Of a DNA stretch of 64,000 bases, positions 31,999 through 41,299 are shown piece after piece. The notes beneath the pieces were generated by a model, which saw only the letters and a program-made list of their open reading frames with translations, ran no database searches and was not told the origin of the DNA. Source of the stretch: Paenibacillus durus ATCC 35681. GTDB lineage: Bacteria; Bacillota; Bacilli; Paenibacillales; Paenibacillaceae. The translations under genes were made by a program, and so were the position numbers. Position 1 is the stretch's first letter. Each line of letters opens with the position of its first letter. The stretch is taken from positions 5,511,485-5,575,484 of the forward strand of contig NZ_CP011114.1 in the NCBI RefSeq assembly GCF_000993825.1. The letters run 5' to 3'.

Positions 31999-32604
31999 TT
32001 ATTTAGTGATTTTTTCAGCTTTTAAAATTCGGTATCCCTTGTCTTTCCCAATCTCCTGTACTTCTCCGAACAGACTCTCCAGCTTGGCCGCCGCCGAAGG
32101 CGCGCCCTGCTTCTTCTGGATAACGACCCAGAGTGCTCCGTTTTCATTCAAATGCTCATAAGCTTCCTCAAAAATACGATGGACCACCGATTTCCCCGCA
32201 CGAATGGGAGGATTGGTTAGAATAACATCAAAGGTCTGTCCAGCCACTGCAGCCAGCACATCGCTTTCCATGATCTTCACATTTGAAATTCCATTCAGTT
32301 TCGCATTTTCGCGGGCCAGCTCAACTGCCCGGCTGTTAATATCAAGCATCGTCACGATTCCTCCGGGAGCCAGACGCGCTGCTGCAAGACCAATCGGCCC
32401 ATATCCACAGCCCACATCAAGCACCGAAGATCCGTCTGGAATTTCCATGGCTTCAATCAGCGCCCGGCTGCCATAATCCACATCTCCTTTGGAGAACACG
32501 CCGGCATCGCTTGTAAATCGAAAAGTTGTGCCCCTAAGCACTGCGCTAATAACGCGTCTGTCATGACGGGCTTCCGGCTGCTGCGAGTAATAATGCTGGG
32601 ACAT
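31999..32604 (-). CDS. ybxB: Class I SAM-dependent methyltransferase, RsmC-like (YbxB type)
   Basis: Probable rRNA (guanine-N2) methyltransferase of the RsmC family. The ATG at 32604 (MSQHYYSQQPEARHDRRVIS) follows GAGGGAGG and gives 201 residues. The SAM-binding motif is VLDVGCGYGPIGLAAARLAP near residue 62 and the catalytic-type motif is NPPIR near 130. The locus between rplL and rpoB is the same as ybxB in B. subtilis. The exact target nucleotide is unknown here. Confidence 0.88.
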   Translation of the reverse strand: MSQHYYSQQPEARHDRRVISAVLRGTTFRFTSDAGVFSKGDVDYGSRALIEAMEIPDGSSVLDVGCGYGPIGLAAARLAPGGIVTMLDINSRAVELARENAKLNGISNVKIMESDVLAAVAGQTFDVILTNPPIRAGKSVVHRIFEEAYEHLNENGALWVVIQKKQGAPSAAAKLESLFGEVQEIGKDKGYRILKAEKITK

Positions 32605-32665
32605 ACCCATTCCTCCCTCTTCTGGATTGCTCAGTAACCACCTTAGATCCTTGGCATACAGCAAA

Positions 32666-32687
32666 CCCCTTGAACAAGTTCAAGGGG
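32666..32687 (-). terminator. Hairpin after rplL (probable partial terminator)
   Basis: Perfect 10-bp CCCCTTGAAC/GTTCAAGGGG stem with a 2-base loop, 49 bases after the rplL stop. Only TTTG follows on the minus strand, so it may attenuate rather than stop transcription into the methyltransferase gene. Confidence 0.6.
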
Positions 32688-32736
32688 CTGCAATGGATGG
32701 GAGGAATCTCTTCGCTCCCAAGGATGTTGCTTACAA

Positions 32737-33099
32737 TTACTTCACTTCTACAGCTGCGCCTGCTTCTTCCAGCTTTGCTTTGACAGCATCTGCGTCTTCT
32801 TTGCTTACTTTTTCTTTGATCGGCTTAGGAGCGTTGTCTACCAGATCCTTAGCTTCTTTCAGACCCAGGCCAGTGATTTCGCGAACAACTTTGATTACGT
32901 TGATCTTGGAACCGCCAGCGTTTGTCAGGATTACGTCGAATTCAGTTTGCTCTGCTTCAGCAGCTACTGCTGCGCCGCCAGCAACTGCTACAGGAGCTGC
33001 TGCAGTTACGCCGAATTCTTCTTCGATTGCTTTAACCAGTTCGTTCAGTTCCAGTACACTCATGCCTTTGATTTCTTCCAAGATTGCTTCTTTACTCAT
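32737..33099 (-). CDS. rplL: 50S ribosomal protein L7/L12
   Basis: Stalk protein that recruits translational GTPases. The 120 residues have the N-terminal dimerisation helix pair ([20 protein letters not shown]), an alanine-rich hinge near residue 35-50 and the C-terminal domain ([20 protein letters not shown] and [11 protein letters not shown]). It lies 51 bases after rplJ. Confidence 0.99.
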   Translation of the reverse strand: MSKEAILEEIKGMSVLELNELVKAIEEEFGVTAAAPVAVAGGAAVAAEAEQTEFDVILTNAGGSKINVIKVVREITGLGLKEAKDLVDNAPKPIKEKVSKEDADAVKAKLEEAGAAVEVK

Positions 33100-33150
33100 G
33101 ATTAAACCTCCAATTATATTGAAATTTTTAGATTGAAATTCCGGTTTGTG

Positions 33151-33654
33151 TTACGCGCTTTGCTCTTCCTTGTCGGCGACAGCTTTGACTGCCAGCGCGA
33201 AGTTGCGCATTGGTGCTTGAAGAACGCTAAGCAGCATGGACAGCAGTCCTTCGCGGGAAGGAAGTTCTGCCAGTGCTTTGATTTGATCCGCGCCGATTAC
33301 TTTACCTTCTACAACGCCGCCTTTCAGTTTCAAAGCGTCGTTCTTTTTGGCAAAATCGTTCAAAATTTTGGCCGGTGCCACTGCATCATTCGCACTGAAG
33401 GCGATAGCTGTAGGACCTGTCAGAACTTCATCCAGTTCGGTCAGCTCAGCCGCAGCGGTTGCGCGGCGAAGCAGCGTGTTCTTAAGAACTTGGAATTCAA
33501 CGCCCGCTTCGCGAAGCTGCTTGCGAAGTTCGGTTACTTGGGAAACGTTCAATCCTCGGTAGTCCGCAACAACAGTAGTTATGCTGTTTTGCAGTTTGCC
33601 GGTAACGACATCAACCGCTTCCTGTTTAGCTTCAATTACTTTAGCATTTGCCAA
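33151..33654 (-). CDS. rplJ: 50S ribosomal protein L10
   Basis: Base of the ribosomal stalk. The 167 residues include [20 protein letters not shown] and the C-terminal L12-binding helix. Expression is probably controlled by L10 (or L10-L12) binding to the leader at 33724-33885. GGAGGTG precedes the ATG. Confidence 0.98.
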   Translation of the reverse strand: MANAKVIEAKQEAVDVVTGKLQNSITTVVADYRGLNVSQVTELRKQLREAGVEFQVLKNTLLRRATAAAELTELDEVLTGPTAIAFSANDAVAPAKILNDFAKKNDALKLKGGVVEGKVIGADQIKALAELPSREGLLSMLLSVLQAPMRNFALAVKAVADKEEQSA

Positions 33655-33723
33655 TGATTACACCTCCTGATAATTTATACGGCGCGCTATTAACGAAAAG
33701 CTCCGCCGTTCCTACGCAGGCAT

Positions 33724-33885
33724 TAGAAAAGCCTCCGCAGATTCACGAAGGCTTGATAAAACGATAGGTATACGGAGCACCGTTTCCTTTGTTTCTATCA
33801 TAACACCTCGGTAGGAAATTAAGCCTTGCGGCACCTACTGTCTACGGCAAGCATATTCAAAGTTAAGTAGAAGACCCTAACTCAT
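33724..33885 (-). ncRNA. L10 leader with attenuator
   Basis: The rplJ leader holds a conserved-looking core at 33803-33846 (GTAGACAGTAGGTGC then CCTACCGAGGTGT), closely resembling the L10 leader of B. subtilis and relatives. Downstream an 8-bp hairpin (33730-33737 with 33746-33753) is followed by TTTTCT, a probable terminator arm. Binding of L10-L12 to the core is the known mode of control for this family. The family match is by eye. Confidence 0.8.
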
Positions 33886-33897
33886 CACAACTGTTAT

Positions 33898-33926
33898 AGA
33901 TTATCAAAGATTGTCCCGAGAGTCAA
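33898..33926 (-). promoter_or_regulatory. Sigma-A promoter of rplJ-rplL
   Basis: TTGACT (33921-33926), 17-base spacer and TAATCT (33898-33903), just after the rplA stop. The leader is about 240 bases long. Confidence 0.8.
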
Positions 33927-33933
33927 TCCCGAA

Positions 33934-34626
33934 TTATCTATAAGAAGCCGTGCTTACACGAGCGCTTGGTCCCATTGTCGAAGATACGGCGATGCCTTTA
34001 AGGTATACCCCTTTGGCTGCAGCCGGTTTCGCACGGTTCAACGCATCGATAAGTGCTTTAAGGTTCTCGTTCAGTTGAGCAGCATCAAAAGACACTTTGC
34101 CGATTGGCGCATGAATTTGACCCGCTTTGTCCAGACGGTACTCGATTTTACCGGCTTTAATTTCTTGAACAGCCTTGGCAACATCGAATGTAACGGTGCC
34201 GGCTTTAGGGTTAGGCATAAGGCCTTTACCACCGAGCAGACGGCCCAGTTTACCGACTTCACTCATCATATCAGGTGTAGCTACGCAGACGTCGAATTCG
34301 AACCAGCCTTGTTGGATTTTGTTGATCATATCTTGATCGCCAACAAAATCGGCGCCAGCCGCTTCCGCTTCCTTCGCTTTGTCACCTTTCGCAAATACAA
34401 GCACGCGCTGGGTTTTGCCTGTGCCATGAGGCAGGACAACAACGCCGCGGACGGCTTGGTCTTGTTTACGAGGGTCTACGCCCAGACGGACAGCCGCTTC
34501 AACGGTTTCGTCGAATTTGGCAGTTGCCGCCTTCTTCACAAGCTCAACGGCTTCTGCAGGCTCGTAAGTCGCTTCGCTGTCAATCAGCTTGACAGCTTCC
34601 AGGTATTTCTTACCATGTTTAGCCAT
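33934..34626 (-). CDS. rplA: 50S ribosomal protein L1
   Basis: L1-stalk protein that helps eject deacylated tRNA. The ATG at 34626 ([20 protein letters not shown]) follows AAAGGAGG and gives 230 residues. It carries [20 protein letters not shown] and the signature [19 protein letters not shown]. It lies 83 bases after rplK. Confidence 0.98.
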   Translation of the reverse strand: MAKHGKKYLEAVKLIDSEATYEPAEAVELVKKAATAKFDETVEAAVRLGVDPRKQDQAVRGVVVLPHGTGKTQRVLVFAKGDKAKEAEAAGADFVGDQDMINKIQQGWFEFDVCVATPDMMSEVGKLGRLLGGKGLMPNPKAGTVTFDVAKAVQEIKAGKIEYRLDKAGQIHAPIGKVSFDAAQLNENLKALIDALNRAKPAAAKGVYLKGIAVSSTMGPSARVSTASYR

Positions 34627-34709
34627 GAAAATGTTCCTCCTTTGTGGTATTAGCGGAATATCCTCCCACATAATGCGGTCTCCAGGAGACCGGTCTGCAC
34701 GAAGTCGAA

Positions 34710-35135
34710 TTAGTCTTCGATCGTGATGCCCATGCTGCGGGCAGTTCCCTCAACCATACGCATAGCCGCTTCCACGGATGCAGCGTTCAGGTCGGGCATT
34801 TTTTGCTCAGCGATTTCACGCACTGCGGCGCGGTTCAGCTTGGCAACTTTTTTCTTGTTCGGTTCGCCGGAGCCTTTTTCTACTTTCGCAGCGATGCGGA
34901 GCAGAACAGCAGCCGGAGGAGTTTTGGTGATGAACGTAAAGGAACGATCCTCGAATACCGTGATTTCAACCGGGATAATCAGACCGGCTTGGTCGGCGGT
35001 ACGGGCGTTGAATTCCTTACAGAATGCCATGATGTTGACACCTGCTTGACCAAGCGCCGGACCTACCGGAGGCGCAGGGTTCGCTTTCCCTGCAGGAATC
35101 TGCAGTTTCACCATTTTGATAACTTTTTTAGCCAT
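34710..35135 (-). CDS. rplK: 50S ribosomal protein L11
   Basis: GTPase-centre protein and stringent-response sensor partner. The ATG at 35135 ([20 protein letters not shown]) follows AAGGAGGTG, giving 141 residues. The proline pair in [16 protein letters not shown], where thiostrepton-resistance changes map, is wild type. It lies 69 bases after nusG; that gap has two short hairpins (35169-35188 and 35188-35204). Confidence 0.98.
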   Translation of the reverse strand: MAKKVIKMVKLQIPAGKANPAPPVGPALGQAGVNIMAFCKEFNARTADQAGLIIPVEITVFEDRSFTFITKTPPAAVLLRIAAKVEKGSGEPNKKKVAKLNRAAVREIAEQKMPDLNAASVEAAMRMVEGTARSMGITIED

Positions 35136-35204
35136 GAGTGACACCTCCTTGACCTAAGTACTGGACTCGAACGGCAAGCCGTCCGTTCACAAGAAACCCT
35201 TGTG

Positions 35205-35738
35205 TTATATTTTCTCCACTTGAGTGAAATCCAACTCCAGCGGGGTTTCTCTTCCAAACATGTTGACATGAACCTTGATCTTGCTCTTGTCAGCCAAAAT
35301 TTCTTCCACGGAGCCCACAAAATTCGCAAAAGGACCAACCATAATGCGTACGGATTCCTTTATTTCGAAATCGATCTTCGGTTTCGGCTCAACCATGCCC
35401 ATATGCTTCAGAATTTGTTCAACCTCTTCCGGAAGCAATGCAGTTGGCTTGGAACCCGAACCCGTCGAACCTACGAATCCCGTAACGCCCGGCGTGTTGC
35501 GAACAACATACCAGGAATCATCCGTCTGAATCATTTCGACCAAAACATAACCGGGGTAAACTTTACGCATGACGGCCTTCTTCTTGCCATCCTTGTTTAC
35601 CACTTCTTCTTCCATAGGAACAAGAACGCGGAATATTTTGTCTTCCATGCCCATGGACTCAACGCGCTTTTCCAAATTGGCTTTGACCTTGTTCTCATAC
35701 CCGGAGTAGGTATGAACGACGTACCATCTTTTTTCCAT
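35205..35738 (-). CDS. nusG: Transcription termination/antitermination factor NusG
   Basis: RNA-polymerase-binding elongation factor. The 177 residues have the NGN domain (MEKRWYVVHTYSGYENKVKA through VVRNTPGVTGFVGSTG) and a C-terminal KOW domain (VRIMVGPFANFVGSVEEILA, from about residue 125). It lies 21 bases after secE. Confidence 0.98.
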   Translation of the reverse strand: MEKRWYVVHTYSGYENKVKANLEKRVESMGMEDKIFRVLVPMEEEVVNKDGKKKAVMRKVYPGYVLVEMIQTDDSWYVVRNTPGVTGFVGSTGSGSKPTALLPEEVEQILKHMGMVEPKPKIDFEIKESVRIMVGPFANFVGSVEEILADKSKIKVHVNMFGRETPLELDFTQVEKI

Positions 35739-35759
35739 ATCAAGCCACCTGGGACCTCT

Positions 35760-35951
35760 CTAAATAATCGCTTCGATCACAGCGGAAATACCGATGTCCA
35801 GAACCCAGAAATAAAGCGCGACAACTACGATTGTACCTAGAACGATCAATGTATAGTTGGTTAGTTCTTTACGATTGGGCCATCGAACCTTCTTAAGTTC
35901 AGTCCAGCTCTCAGTGAAAAAGGAAAACAAAGACTTGAAACTGCGTTTCAC
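35760..35951 (-). CDS. secE: Protein translocase subunit SecE
   Basis: Small SecY partner. The 63 residues have the amphipathic segment FFTESWTELKKVRWPNRKEL and a single membrane helix (LIVLGTIVVVALYFWVLDIG). It starts at GTG with GGAGGTG upstream. It lies between rpmG and nusG, the usual order. Confidence 0.97.
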   Translation of the reverse strand: MKRSFKSLFSFFTESWTELKKVRWPNRKELTNYTLIVLGTIVVVALYFWVLDIGISAVIEAII

Positions 35952-35972
35952 GCCGACTACACCTCCAACAAA

Positions 35973-36122
35973 CTATCTAGTTTCGCGATGAGGAGTTTGC
36001 GCATTGCAAAACTTGCAAAACTTCTTCAACTCCATGCGGTCGGGATGATTACGCTTGTTTTTGGTCGTCGCGTAGTTTCTTTGTTTGCAACTTGTACAAG
36101 CCAAAGTGATAATTACCCGCAT
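35973..36122 (-). CDS. rpmG: 50S ribosomal protein L33 (zinc form)
   Basis: A 49-residue L33 with two zinc-knuckle pairs, CTSC and CKFC, so it is the zinc-dependent type. The ATG at 36122 ([20 protein letters not shown]) follows GGGAGGTG; upstream in-frame codons are rejected. First gene of the rpmG-secE-nusG-rplK-rplA transcript. Confidence 0.97.
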   Translation of the reverse strand: MRVIITLACTSCKQRNYATTKNKRNHPDRMELKKFCKFCNAQTPHRETR

Positions 36123-36191
36123 GCTGTGCACCTCCCGAAACGTTCTCTCGATTCGCAGAACCGAAAGACGCAAAAATTGATCCCATGAAAA

Positions 36192-36207
36192 AAACGGCTG
36201 TCCGTTC
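36192..36207 (-). terminator. Possible attenuator in the rpmG leader
   Basis: AACGG/CCGTT hairpin with a 4-base loop followed by at least five T, placed about 70 bases before rpmG and downstream of its promoter. The stem is short. The rest of the 395-base gap between sigH and rpmG (36123-36517) holds the promoter, the sigH terminator and nothing else I recognise. Confidence 0.35.
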
Positions 36208-36313
36208 TTTTCGTGGATGGCATCTCTTTTTCAAAATATAATCAAAGCTCCAGCCTAAAGCCTCAACTTTGTTTATATCCAAAAAAAGCCGCGAATTTGG
36301 GCCTACCTAAAAC

Positions 36314-36343
36314 ACTTTATCATAACGCCAAGCCCAATGTCAA
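36314..36343 (-). promoter_or_regulatory. Sigma-A promoter of rpmG-secE-nusG-rplK-rplA
   Basis: Perfect TTGACA (36338-36343), 18-base spacer and TAAAGT (36314-36319). The leader is about 185 bases. Confidence 0.75.
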
Positions 36344-36472
36344 CGAATTTCTGAAACAACTTGTCCAAGCGTGTCCGCATTCCTTATTCTCCAGCTTTCA
36401 CTTGCATCCGCCGGTCTGATATCTAGTATTATATATTTCCGCCATAGTTAAACCATCCGACAGTTCTCCAAT

Positions 36473-36497
36473 TAAAAAAAGACTCGTATACGAGCCT
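36473..36497 (-). terminator. Rho-independent terminator of sigH
   Basis: AGGCTCG/CGAGTCT stem (7 pairs, one G-U) with a TATA loop followed by seven T, about 20 bases after the sigH stop. It isolates sigH from rpmG. Confidence 0.88.
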
Positions 36498-36517
36498 TTC
36501 CGGTTCATATTATATCA

Positions 36518-37162
36518 CTAATTGTCACGCACTTCCAGATATCTTTCAAGTTTCCGCTTTACCCGCTGCAGAGCGTTATCAATCGACTTCACATGCCGCT
36601 TCAGATCCTCGGCGATTTCCTGATAAGACCGTCCATCAAGATAGAGCATCAGCACTTTACGCTCCAAATCGCTGAGAATTTCAGCCATCTTGTCCTCAAG
36701 TCCGATGAATTCTTCCTGATTAATGATCAGTTCCTCGGGGTCGAGCACCTGCGAGCCGCAAATAACGTCCATCAGAGTGCGATCCGAATCCTCATCATAA
36801 ATCGGCTTGTCCAAAGAAACGTAAGAATTCAGCGGAATATGCTTCTGGCGTGTGGCCGTCTTGATAGCTGTAATGATCTGCCGGGTAATGCACAGCTCGG
36901 CAAAAGCCTTGAAAGAGGACAACTTGTCACCCTTGAAATCACGAATCGCCTTGTACAGGCCGATCATGCCTTCCTGCACAATATCCTCGCGATCCGCTCC
37001 GATCAGAAAATAGGACCGGGCCTTAGCGCGCACAAAATTGCGGTATTTGTTGATCAGATGTTCCAACGCGCCACCGTCACCGCTTCGAAAAGCTTCGACG
37101 ATGTCTTCGTCGCTTATGAATTCATACTCGGAAAGCATTAGTTCCTTGAGGTCGACACTCAC
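36518..37162 (-). CDS. sigH: RNA polymerase sigma factor SigH (Spo0H)
   Basis: Sigma factor for the transition to sporulation and competence in Bacilli. The GTG start (VSVDLKELMLSEYEFISDED) follows a GGGGGG stretch and gives 214 residues. Region 2 is ADREDIVQEGMIGLYKAIRD and region 4 ends with DGRSYQEIAEDLKRHVKSID. It has its own promoter and terminator. Its presence points to a spore-forming host. Confidence 0.96.
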   Translation of the reverse strand: MSVDLKELMLSEYEFISDEDIVEAFRSGDGGALEHLINKYRNFVRAKARSYFLIGADREDIVQEGMIGLYKAIRDFKGDKLSSFKAFAELCITRQIITAIKTATRQKHIPLNSYVSLDKPIYDEDSDRTLMDVICGSQVLDPEELIINQEEFIGLEDKMAEILSDLERKVLMLYLDGRSYQEIAEDLKRHVKSIDNALQRVKRKLERYLEVRDN

Positions 37163-37219
37163 CAAGAATCCCCCCGGCTGCAACGCAGGACGCATCGTTA
37201 CTTCGTGAAATATACGAAC

Positions 37220-37249
37220 AGTATATATTACGTTACCTTACACCGTCAA
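37220..37249 (-). promoter_or_regulatory. Sigma-A-type promoter of sigH
   Basis: TTGACG (37244-37249), 18-base spacer and TATACT (37220-37225), about 60 bases before the sigH GTG. In B. subtilis spo0H is repressed by AbrB; no operator can be called from sequence alone. Confidence 0.7.
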
Positions 37250-37326
37250 TAACGTTTTAACCAAGTATCAATCATCAATAACATAAAATTACAGTTTTCT
37301 GGAACTTCCCTAACATGTCCGGATAT

Positions 37327-37848
37327 TTATTGTCTTCGCCAATCTTCCAGCCGGCTGCGTACTTCGGGCGGGAGCTTATCCTCAAGGGTATGCCGGGAGG
37401 AACGGGTATTTCGCGGTTCGATTGTCTTTTTGACCTCCCGCTGCATCTCCTCCACCTCCAGCCGGAGCTCCCTGGCCGAAACTCGCAGCGCTCCCTGTGC
37501 AAAAATGACATGCTGCTCGGTTGAATCGCTGGTGGCCACATAAATCTGCCGGCGGCGGTGGCTGTACTCCCCGACGAGCCGCTCGATACACTCATCCGCC
37601 GTTTCTTTTTCCTTCGTGAAATAGACTTGAACCTTGCCCTGGATAAAAGAACGGCCGAGGCCCGGCACCCGATAGGCGTCAAACACGGCGATAACGCGCC
37701 GCCCCGAATAGGCCTGATAATCGGCGAGCAAATCGAGCAGCCGGTCACGCGCTTCCTGCATGCCGGTCTGGGAAAGCGCAGCGAGCTCCGGCCAGCCGCC
37801 GATCATATTATATCCGTCCACCAGCAACACATCGCGCAGGTCTTTCAT
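37327..37848 (-). CDS. rae1: Ribosome-associated endoribonuclease Rae1 (YacP, NYN domain)
   Basis: A 173-residue NYN/PIN-fold protein. In B. subtilis Rae1 cleaves mRNA in the ribosomal A site. The conserved acidic motifs are VLLVDGYNMIGGWPEL near the start, VIAVFDAYRVPG, and VYFTKEKETADECIERL and VATSDSTEQHV further on. It begins two bases after the rlmB stop. The C-terminal third is rich in charged residues. Confidence 0.92.
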   Translation of the reverse strand: MKDLRDVLLVDGYNMIGGWPELAALSQTGMQEARDRLLDLLADYQAYSGRRVIAVFDAYRVPGLGRSFIQGKVQVYFTKEKETADECIERLVGEYSHRRRQIYVATSDSTEQHVIFAQGALRVSARELRLEVEEMQREVKKTIEPRNTRSSRHTLEDKLPPEVRSRLEDWRRQ

Positions 37849-37850
37849 CG

Positions 37851-38615
37851 CTATTCCGGTCTGCGACGGCGCCGCAGCACCTCGTACATAATAACGCCCG
37901 CGGCTACAGAAGCATTGAGTGAGTTGATTCTACCAACCATCGGAAGCTTCAGCAGCATATCGCATTTTTCGCGGATCAGCCTGCCCATGCCCTTGCTCTC
38001 GTTCCCGATCACTACCGCAACCGGACCGGTAAAGATATCGGAGCCGAACAAATCCTGATCTGTATCGACATCCGTTCCGACAACCCAGATTCCAAGCTCC
38101 TTCAGTCGGTCGATTGTCTGCCCCAGATTCGTTACCCGCGCAACAGGCACATATTCCACCGCACCGGCGGATGTCCTCGATACCGTGGCTGTTATTTGCG
38201 CAGAACGCCGTTTGGGCACAATTACACCATGAACCCCGGTGCAATCGGCGCTGCGGAGGATTGAACCCAGGTTATGCGGATCTTCTATTTCGTCCAGAAG
38301 CAGCAGGAACGGAGGCTCCCCCTTGGCTTCAGCGGCGGCCAACAGATCCTCGACTTCCGCGTAGGCGTAAGGAGCGGCCTGGGCAACCACTCCCTGATGC
38401 TGCAATCCGGGAGCAAGCTGATCCAGCTTGCGCTTATCTACATGCTGGATAATGACGCCCGCCTGACGGGCTTCGGCCACGATGGGAGCCGTCAGCGCTT
38501 TTTGCGCGTTCTCCGCGATCCATATTTTATTAAGTGTCCGGCCTGCGCGCAGCGCTTCAAGCACCGAATGCTTGCCGGCCAATATTTCTTCGGTCTTATC
38601 GTAATCTTCAACCAT
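37851..38615 (-). CDS. rlmB: 23S rRNA (guanosine-2'-O)-methyltransferase RlmB
   Basis: SPOUT/TrmH-family enzyme that methylates G2251 of 23S rRNA. Residues about 8-85 form the L30e-like RNA-binding domain (AGKHSVLEALRAGRTLNKIW); the C-terminal domain has DPHNLGSILRSADCTGVHGV and the knot motifs VIGNESKGMGRLIREKCD and GRINSLNASVAAGVIMYE. Length 254. Confidence 0.95.
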   Translation of the reverse strand: MVEDYDKTEEILAGKHSVLEALRAGRTLNKIWIAENAQKALTAPIVAEARQAGVIIQHVDKRKLDQLAPGLQHQGVVAQAAPYAYAEVEDLLAAAEAKGEPPFLLLLDEIEDPHNLGSILRSADCTGVHGVIVPKRRSAQITATVSRTSAGAVEYVPVARVTNLGQTIDRLKELGIWVVGTDVDTDQDLFGSDIFTGPVAVVIGNESKGMGRLIREKCDMLLKLPMVGRINSLNASVAAGVIMYEVLRRRRRPE

Positions 38616-38633
38616 AATGGTATCCTCCCGGTT

Positions 38634-39044
38634 CTAACTTTCCATTTGCTGAATGCCCCTGTGTATCAATTCCTGCAACCTTGCCTGCTGCCCGGTGTAA
38701 TACAGATAGCCGATCAGGCATTCGAAGGCCGTGGCGTAGCGATACTCCAGCACATCGGCATTTTTCGGTATGGTGCCCGACTTGGCGTTGCGTCCCTGCC
38801 GAATTATGTCCTTCTCCTCATCCGTAAGCTCCGGTTCCAGCAAGCTTAGAATCTTGCTCTGCGCTTTGGCCGACACGAACCCGGTCGCAGCGCGGTGAAG
38901 ATGATTCGGGCGCAGGTTGGGACGCGAAATGAGATACTGCCGTATCGCCACCTCATAAATCGCGTCTCCAATGTACGCAAGCACTATAGGTGAAATCAGC
39001 TTAACCGGCTTGGAAGGCGAATAAGGAAACCAGCCTTCACTCAT
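38634..39044 (-). CDS. mrnC: Mini-ribonuclease III
   Basis: RNase III-like enzyme without a dsRNA-binding domain that matures 23S rRNA in Bacilli. The 136 residues contain the signature LAYIGDAIYEVAIRQYL near residue 23 and the downstream NADVLEYRYATAFECLIGYL with the second acidic set. The ATG at 39044 overlaps the cysS stop in ATGA, and GGTGGA lies upstream; a GTG four codons earlier is possible. Confidence 0.94.
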   Translation of the reverse strand: MSEGWFPYSPSKPVKLISPIVLAYIGDAIYEVAIRQYLISRPNLRPNHLHRAATGFVSAKAQSKILSLLEPELTDEEKDIIRQGRNAKSGTIPKNADVLEYRYATAFECLIGYLYYTGQQARLQELIHRGIQQMES

Positions 39045-40447
39045 TTGCGCTTCCACCGCATTCCCTGCGGAGTATCTTCAAGCACAATACCCATGCCGTT
39101 CAAAATATCGCGAATTTCATCGGCCCGGCTCCAGTTCTTCGCTTTCCGCGCTTCCACGCGCTCCTCGATCAGGCGCTCTATTTCGTCGTCGGTGCCCTCT
39201 TCTTCCGTTTCGGGAACAAGCCGAAGCACGGCGTTCATCTCTTCAAAAGCCTTCAGCAGCGCAGCCAGATCAGCCGCCGGCAGATTATTGTCCGCCATCG
39301 CCGCATTGGCCGCGTTCACCCATTCAAACACAGCCGTAATTGCATCCGGCGTATTGAAATCGTCCTGCATTTTTTCATGGTACTGCTTCAAAATGGCCTC
39401 GAGCTTAGCCGCGAGCTCTGCACTCGGCTCCCCTGCGGCGTCGCCTTCTGCCAAATCCAGGCGGTACTTGACGTTTCCTGCGGCGCTTGCTATCCGTTCA
39501 ACGCTTTTCTCTGCCGACTGCAGCGACTCTTCGCCGAAGTTCAGCGGGTTCCGGTAATGCGTCGAGAGCATGAAGTAGCGGATCGCCCCCGCTTTGTAGC
39601 GGCTGCGGAAGTCTTTGACGAGCAGACCGTTGCCGAGTGATTTCGACATTTTTTCGTCGCCGATATTGAGAAAGCCGTTATGCATCCAGTAATTTGCCAG
39701 CGGCTTGCCGGTCAGCGCCTCGCTCTGCGCGCATTCGCATTCATGATGCGGAAAGGTCAAATCCTGCCCGCCGCCGTGGATATCGATGGTGTCTCCCAGG
39801 AATTCGCGGGCCATGGCCGAGCACTCAATATGCCAACCGGGGCGTCCATTTCCCCATGGGCTGTGCCAGAAGATCTCGCCCGGCTTCGCCGCTTTCCACA
39901 GCACGAAGTCTTCAGGATTCTCCTTGCGCGAATCGACTTCGACGCGAATGCCGAACTGAAGCTCTTCCAGGTTCTGGCGGGACAGCTTGCCGTAGCTCTC
40001 GAATTTGGCGGTGCGGTAGAAGACATCCCCGCCGCTTTCGTAAGCATAGCCTTTATCCACCAATTCTTTGATGAATTCGATAATCAAATCCATACTCTGC
40101 GTCACGCGCGGATTACGGGTAGCCGGTCTAGCCCCAAGACCTTCAATATCCTCAAGGAACGCCGCAATGAACTTCTCGGCCACTTCGGGCACAGTCATGT
40201 TCATCTCTTCGGCCTTGCGGATCAGCTTGTCGTCCACATCCGTAAAGTTGACCACATAATCGACCTCGTTGCCGAGCTGCTCAAGATAGCTGCGAACGAT
40301 ATCGAACACAATGACCGGCCTTGCATTTCCGATATGGATGTATCCGTAAACGGTCGGACCGCATACATACATTTTAACTTTGCCCGGGACAAGTGGAATG
40401 AATTCCTCCTTGCTCCGTGATAACGTATTGTAAATACTGAGCGCCAT
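39041..40447 (-). CDS. cysS: Cysteinyl-tRNA synthetase
   Basis: Class I synthetase charging tRNA-Cys. The ATG at 40447 (MALSIYNTLSRSKEEFIPLV) follows AAAGGA and gives 468 residues; a TTG three codons upstream is too close to that site. Motifs: CGPTVYGYIHIGNARP (HIGH plus zinc Cys), WHIECSAMA, GGGQDLTFPHHECE, and KMSKSLGN near residue 267. The cysteine T-box upstream of cysE should control it. Confidence 0.98.
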   Translation of the reverse strand: MALSIYNTLSRSKEEFIPLVPGKVKMYVCGPTVYGYIHIGNARPVIVFDIVRSYLEQLGNEVDYVVNFTDVDDKLIRKAEEMNMTVPEVAEKFIAAFLEDIEGLGARPATRNPRVTQSMDLIIEFIKELVDKGYAYESGGDVFYRTAKFESYGKLSRQNLEELQFGIRVEVDSRKENPEDFVLWKAAKPGEIFWHSPWGNGRPGWHIECSAMAREFLGDTIDIHGGGQDLTFPHHECECAQSEALTGKPLANYWMHNGFLNIGDEKMSKSLGNGLLVKDFRSRYKAGAIRYFMLSTHYRNPLNFGEESLQSAEKSVERIASAAGNVKYRLDLAEGDAAGEPSAELAAKLEAILKQYHEKMQDDFNTPDAITAVFEWVNAANAAMADNNLPAADLAALLKAFEEMNAVLRLVPETEEEGTDDEIERLIEERVEARKAKNWSRADEIRDILNGMGIVLEDTPQGMRWKRK

Positions 40448-40500
40448 ACTGCTCAATCCTTTCTCGCTCGGCCTTGTCAGGGCCGTCGCCAGTTGCCTGG

Positions 40501-41193
40501 TTAAATTTCGTAATCTCCGAAATACTGCTCGCTTTCCAGCCTGCGCTGCTCCGCCTTTTGCCCGTCTTCCCCGCCGATCTGCTGGCGCAGTTCTTCGATC
40601 TCTTTTTGCAGAAAACGCAAGGAATCGATAACCGGATCGGGCAGCTTCGTATGATCCAATCTGTCTCTTACCCGCTCTCCGTTGCGCTTCACGATGCGGC
40701 CGGGATTACCCACAACCGTACTGTTGTCCGGCACTTCCCGCAGCACGACCGAGTTCGAGCCGACGTTGCAGTTATCTCCAATCCGGAATGAGCCGAGCAC
40801 TTTGGCACCGGAGCCAATAACCACATTATTGCCAACGGTTGGATGGCGCTTCCCTTTCTCTTTACCTGTTCCTCCCAGTGTGACCCCCTGGTAGATGATA
40901 ACATCGTCGCCAATTTCACAGGTTTCTCCAATAACCACGCCCATACCATGATCGATGAACAATCTTTTGCCTATACGCGCGCCGGGATGAATCTCGATTC
41001 CTGTCATAAACCTGCTGAATTGCGACACCATGCGCGCCACCGTAAACCATTCGCGTCTGTATAAGCGATGGGCAATCCGGTGAGCCCAGATCGAATGCAG
41101 ACCGGCATAAGTAAAGAAGACCTCGAACCGGCTGCGGGCTGCAGGATCATTGTCAAGCACCACCTGAATGTCCGCTTTGATATGCTCAAACAT
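40501..41193 (-). CDS. cysE: Serine O-acetyltransferase
   Basis: First step of cysteine synthesis: serine + acetyl-CoA to O-acetylserine. The 230 residues have an N-terminal helical domain and a left-handed beta-helix of hexapeptide repeats ([20 protein letters not shown], then [20 protein letters not shown]). It sits directly behind the cysteine T-box and is followed by cysS, so cysteine supply and tRNA-Cys charging are controlled together. Slightly longer than B. subtilis CysE because of a charged C-terminal tail. Confidence 0.96.
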   Translation of the reverse strand: MFEHIKADIQVVLDNDPAARSRFEVFFTYAGLHSIWAHRIAHRLYRREWFTVARMVSQFSRFMTGIEIHPGARIGKRLFIDHGMGVVIGETCEIGDDVIIYQGVTLGGTGKEKGKRHPTVGNNVVIGSGAKVLGSFRIGDNCNVGSNSVVLREVPDNSTVVGNPGRIVKRNGERVRDRLDHTKLPDPVIDSLRFLQKEIEELRQQIGGEDGQKAEQRRLESEQYFGDYEI

Positions 41194-41299
41194 CGCGGTT
41201 CCCCCTCCATGCTTCCTCGCCTCCTGTTGTCAGGCAGAGCGAAGAAGATAATCCGCTTTTTTCTTGATCTCTATAAGCGGCCGCTGCAGTCTCTATATT

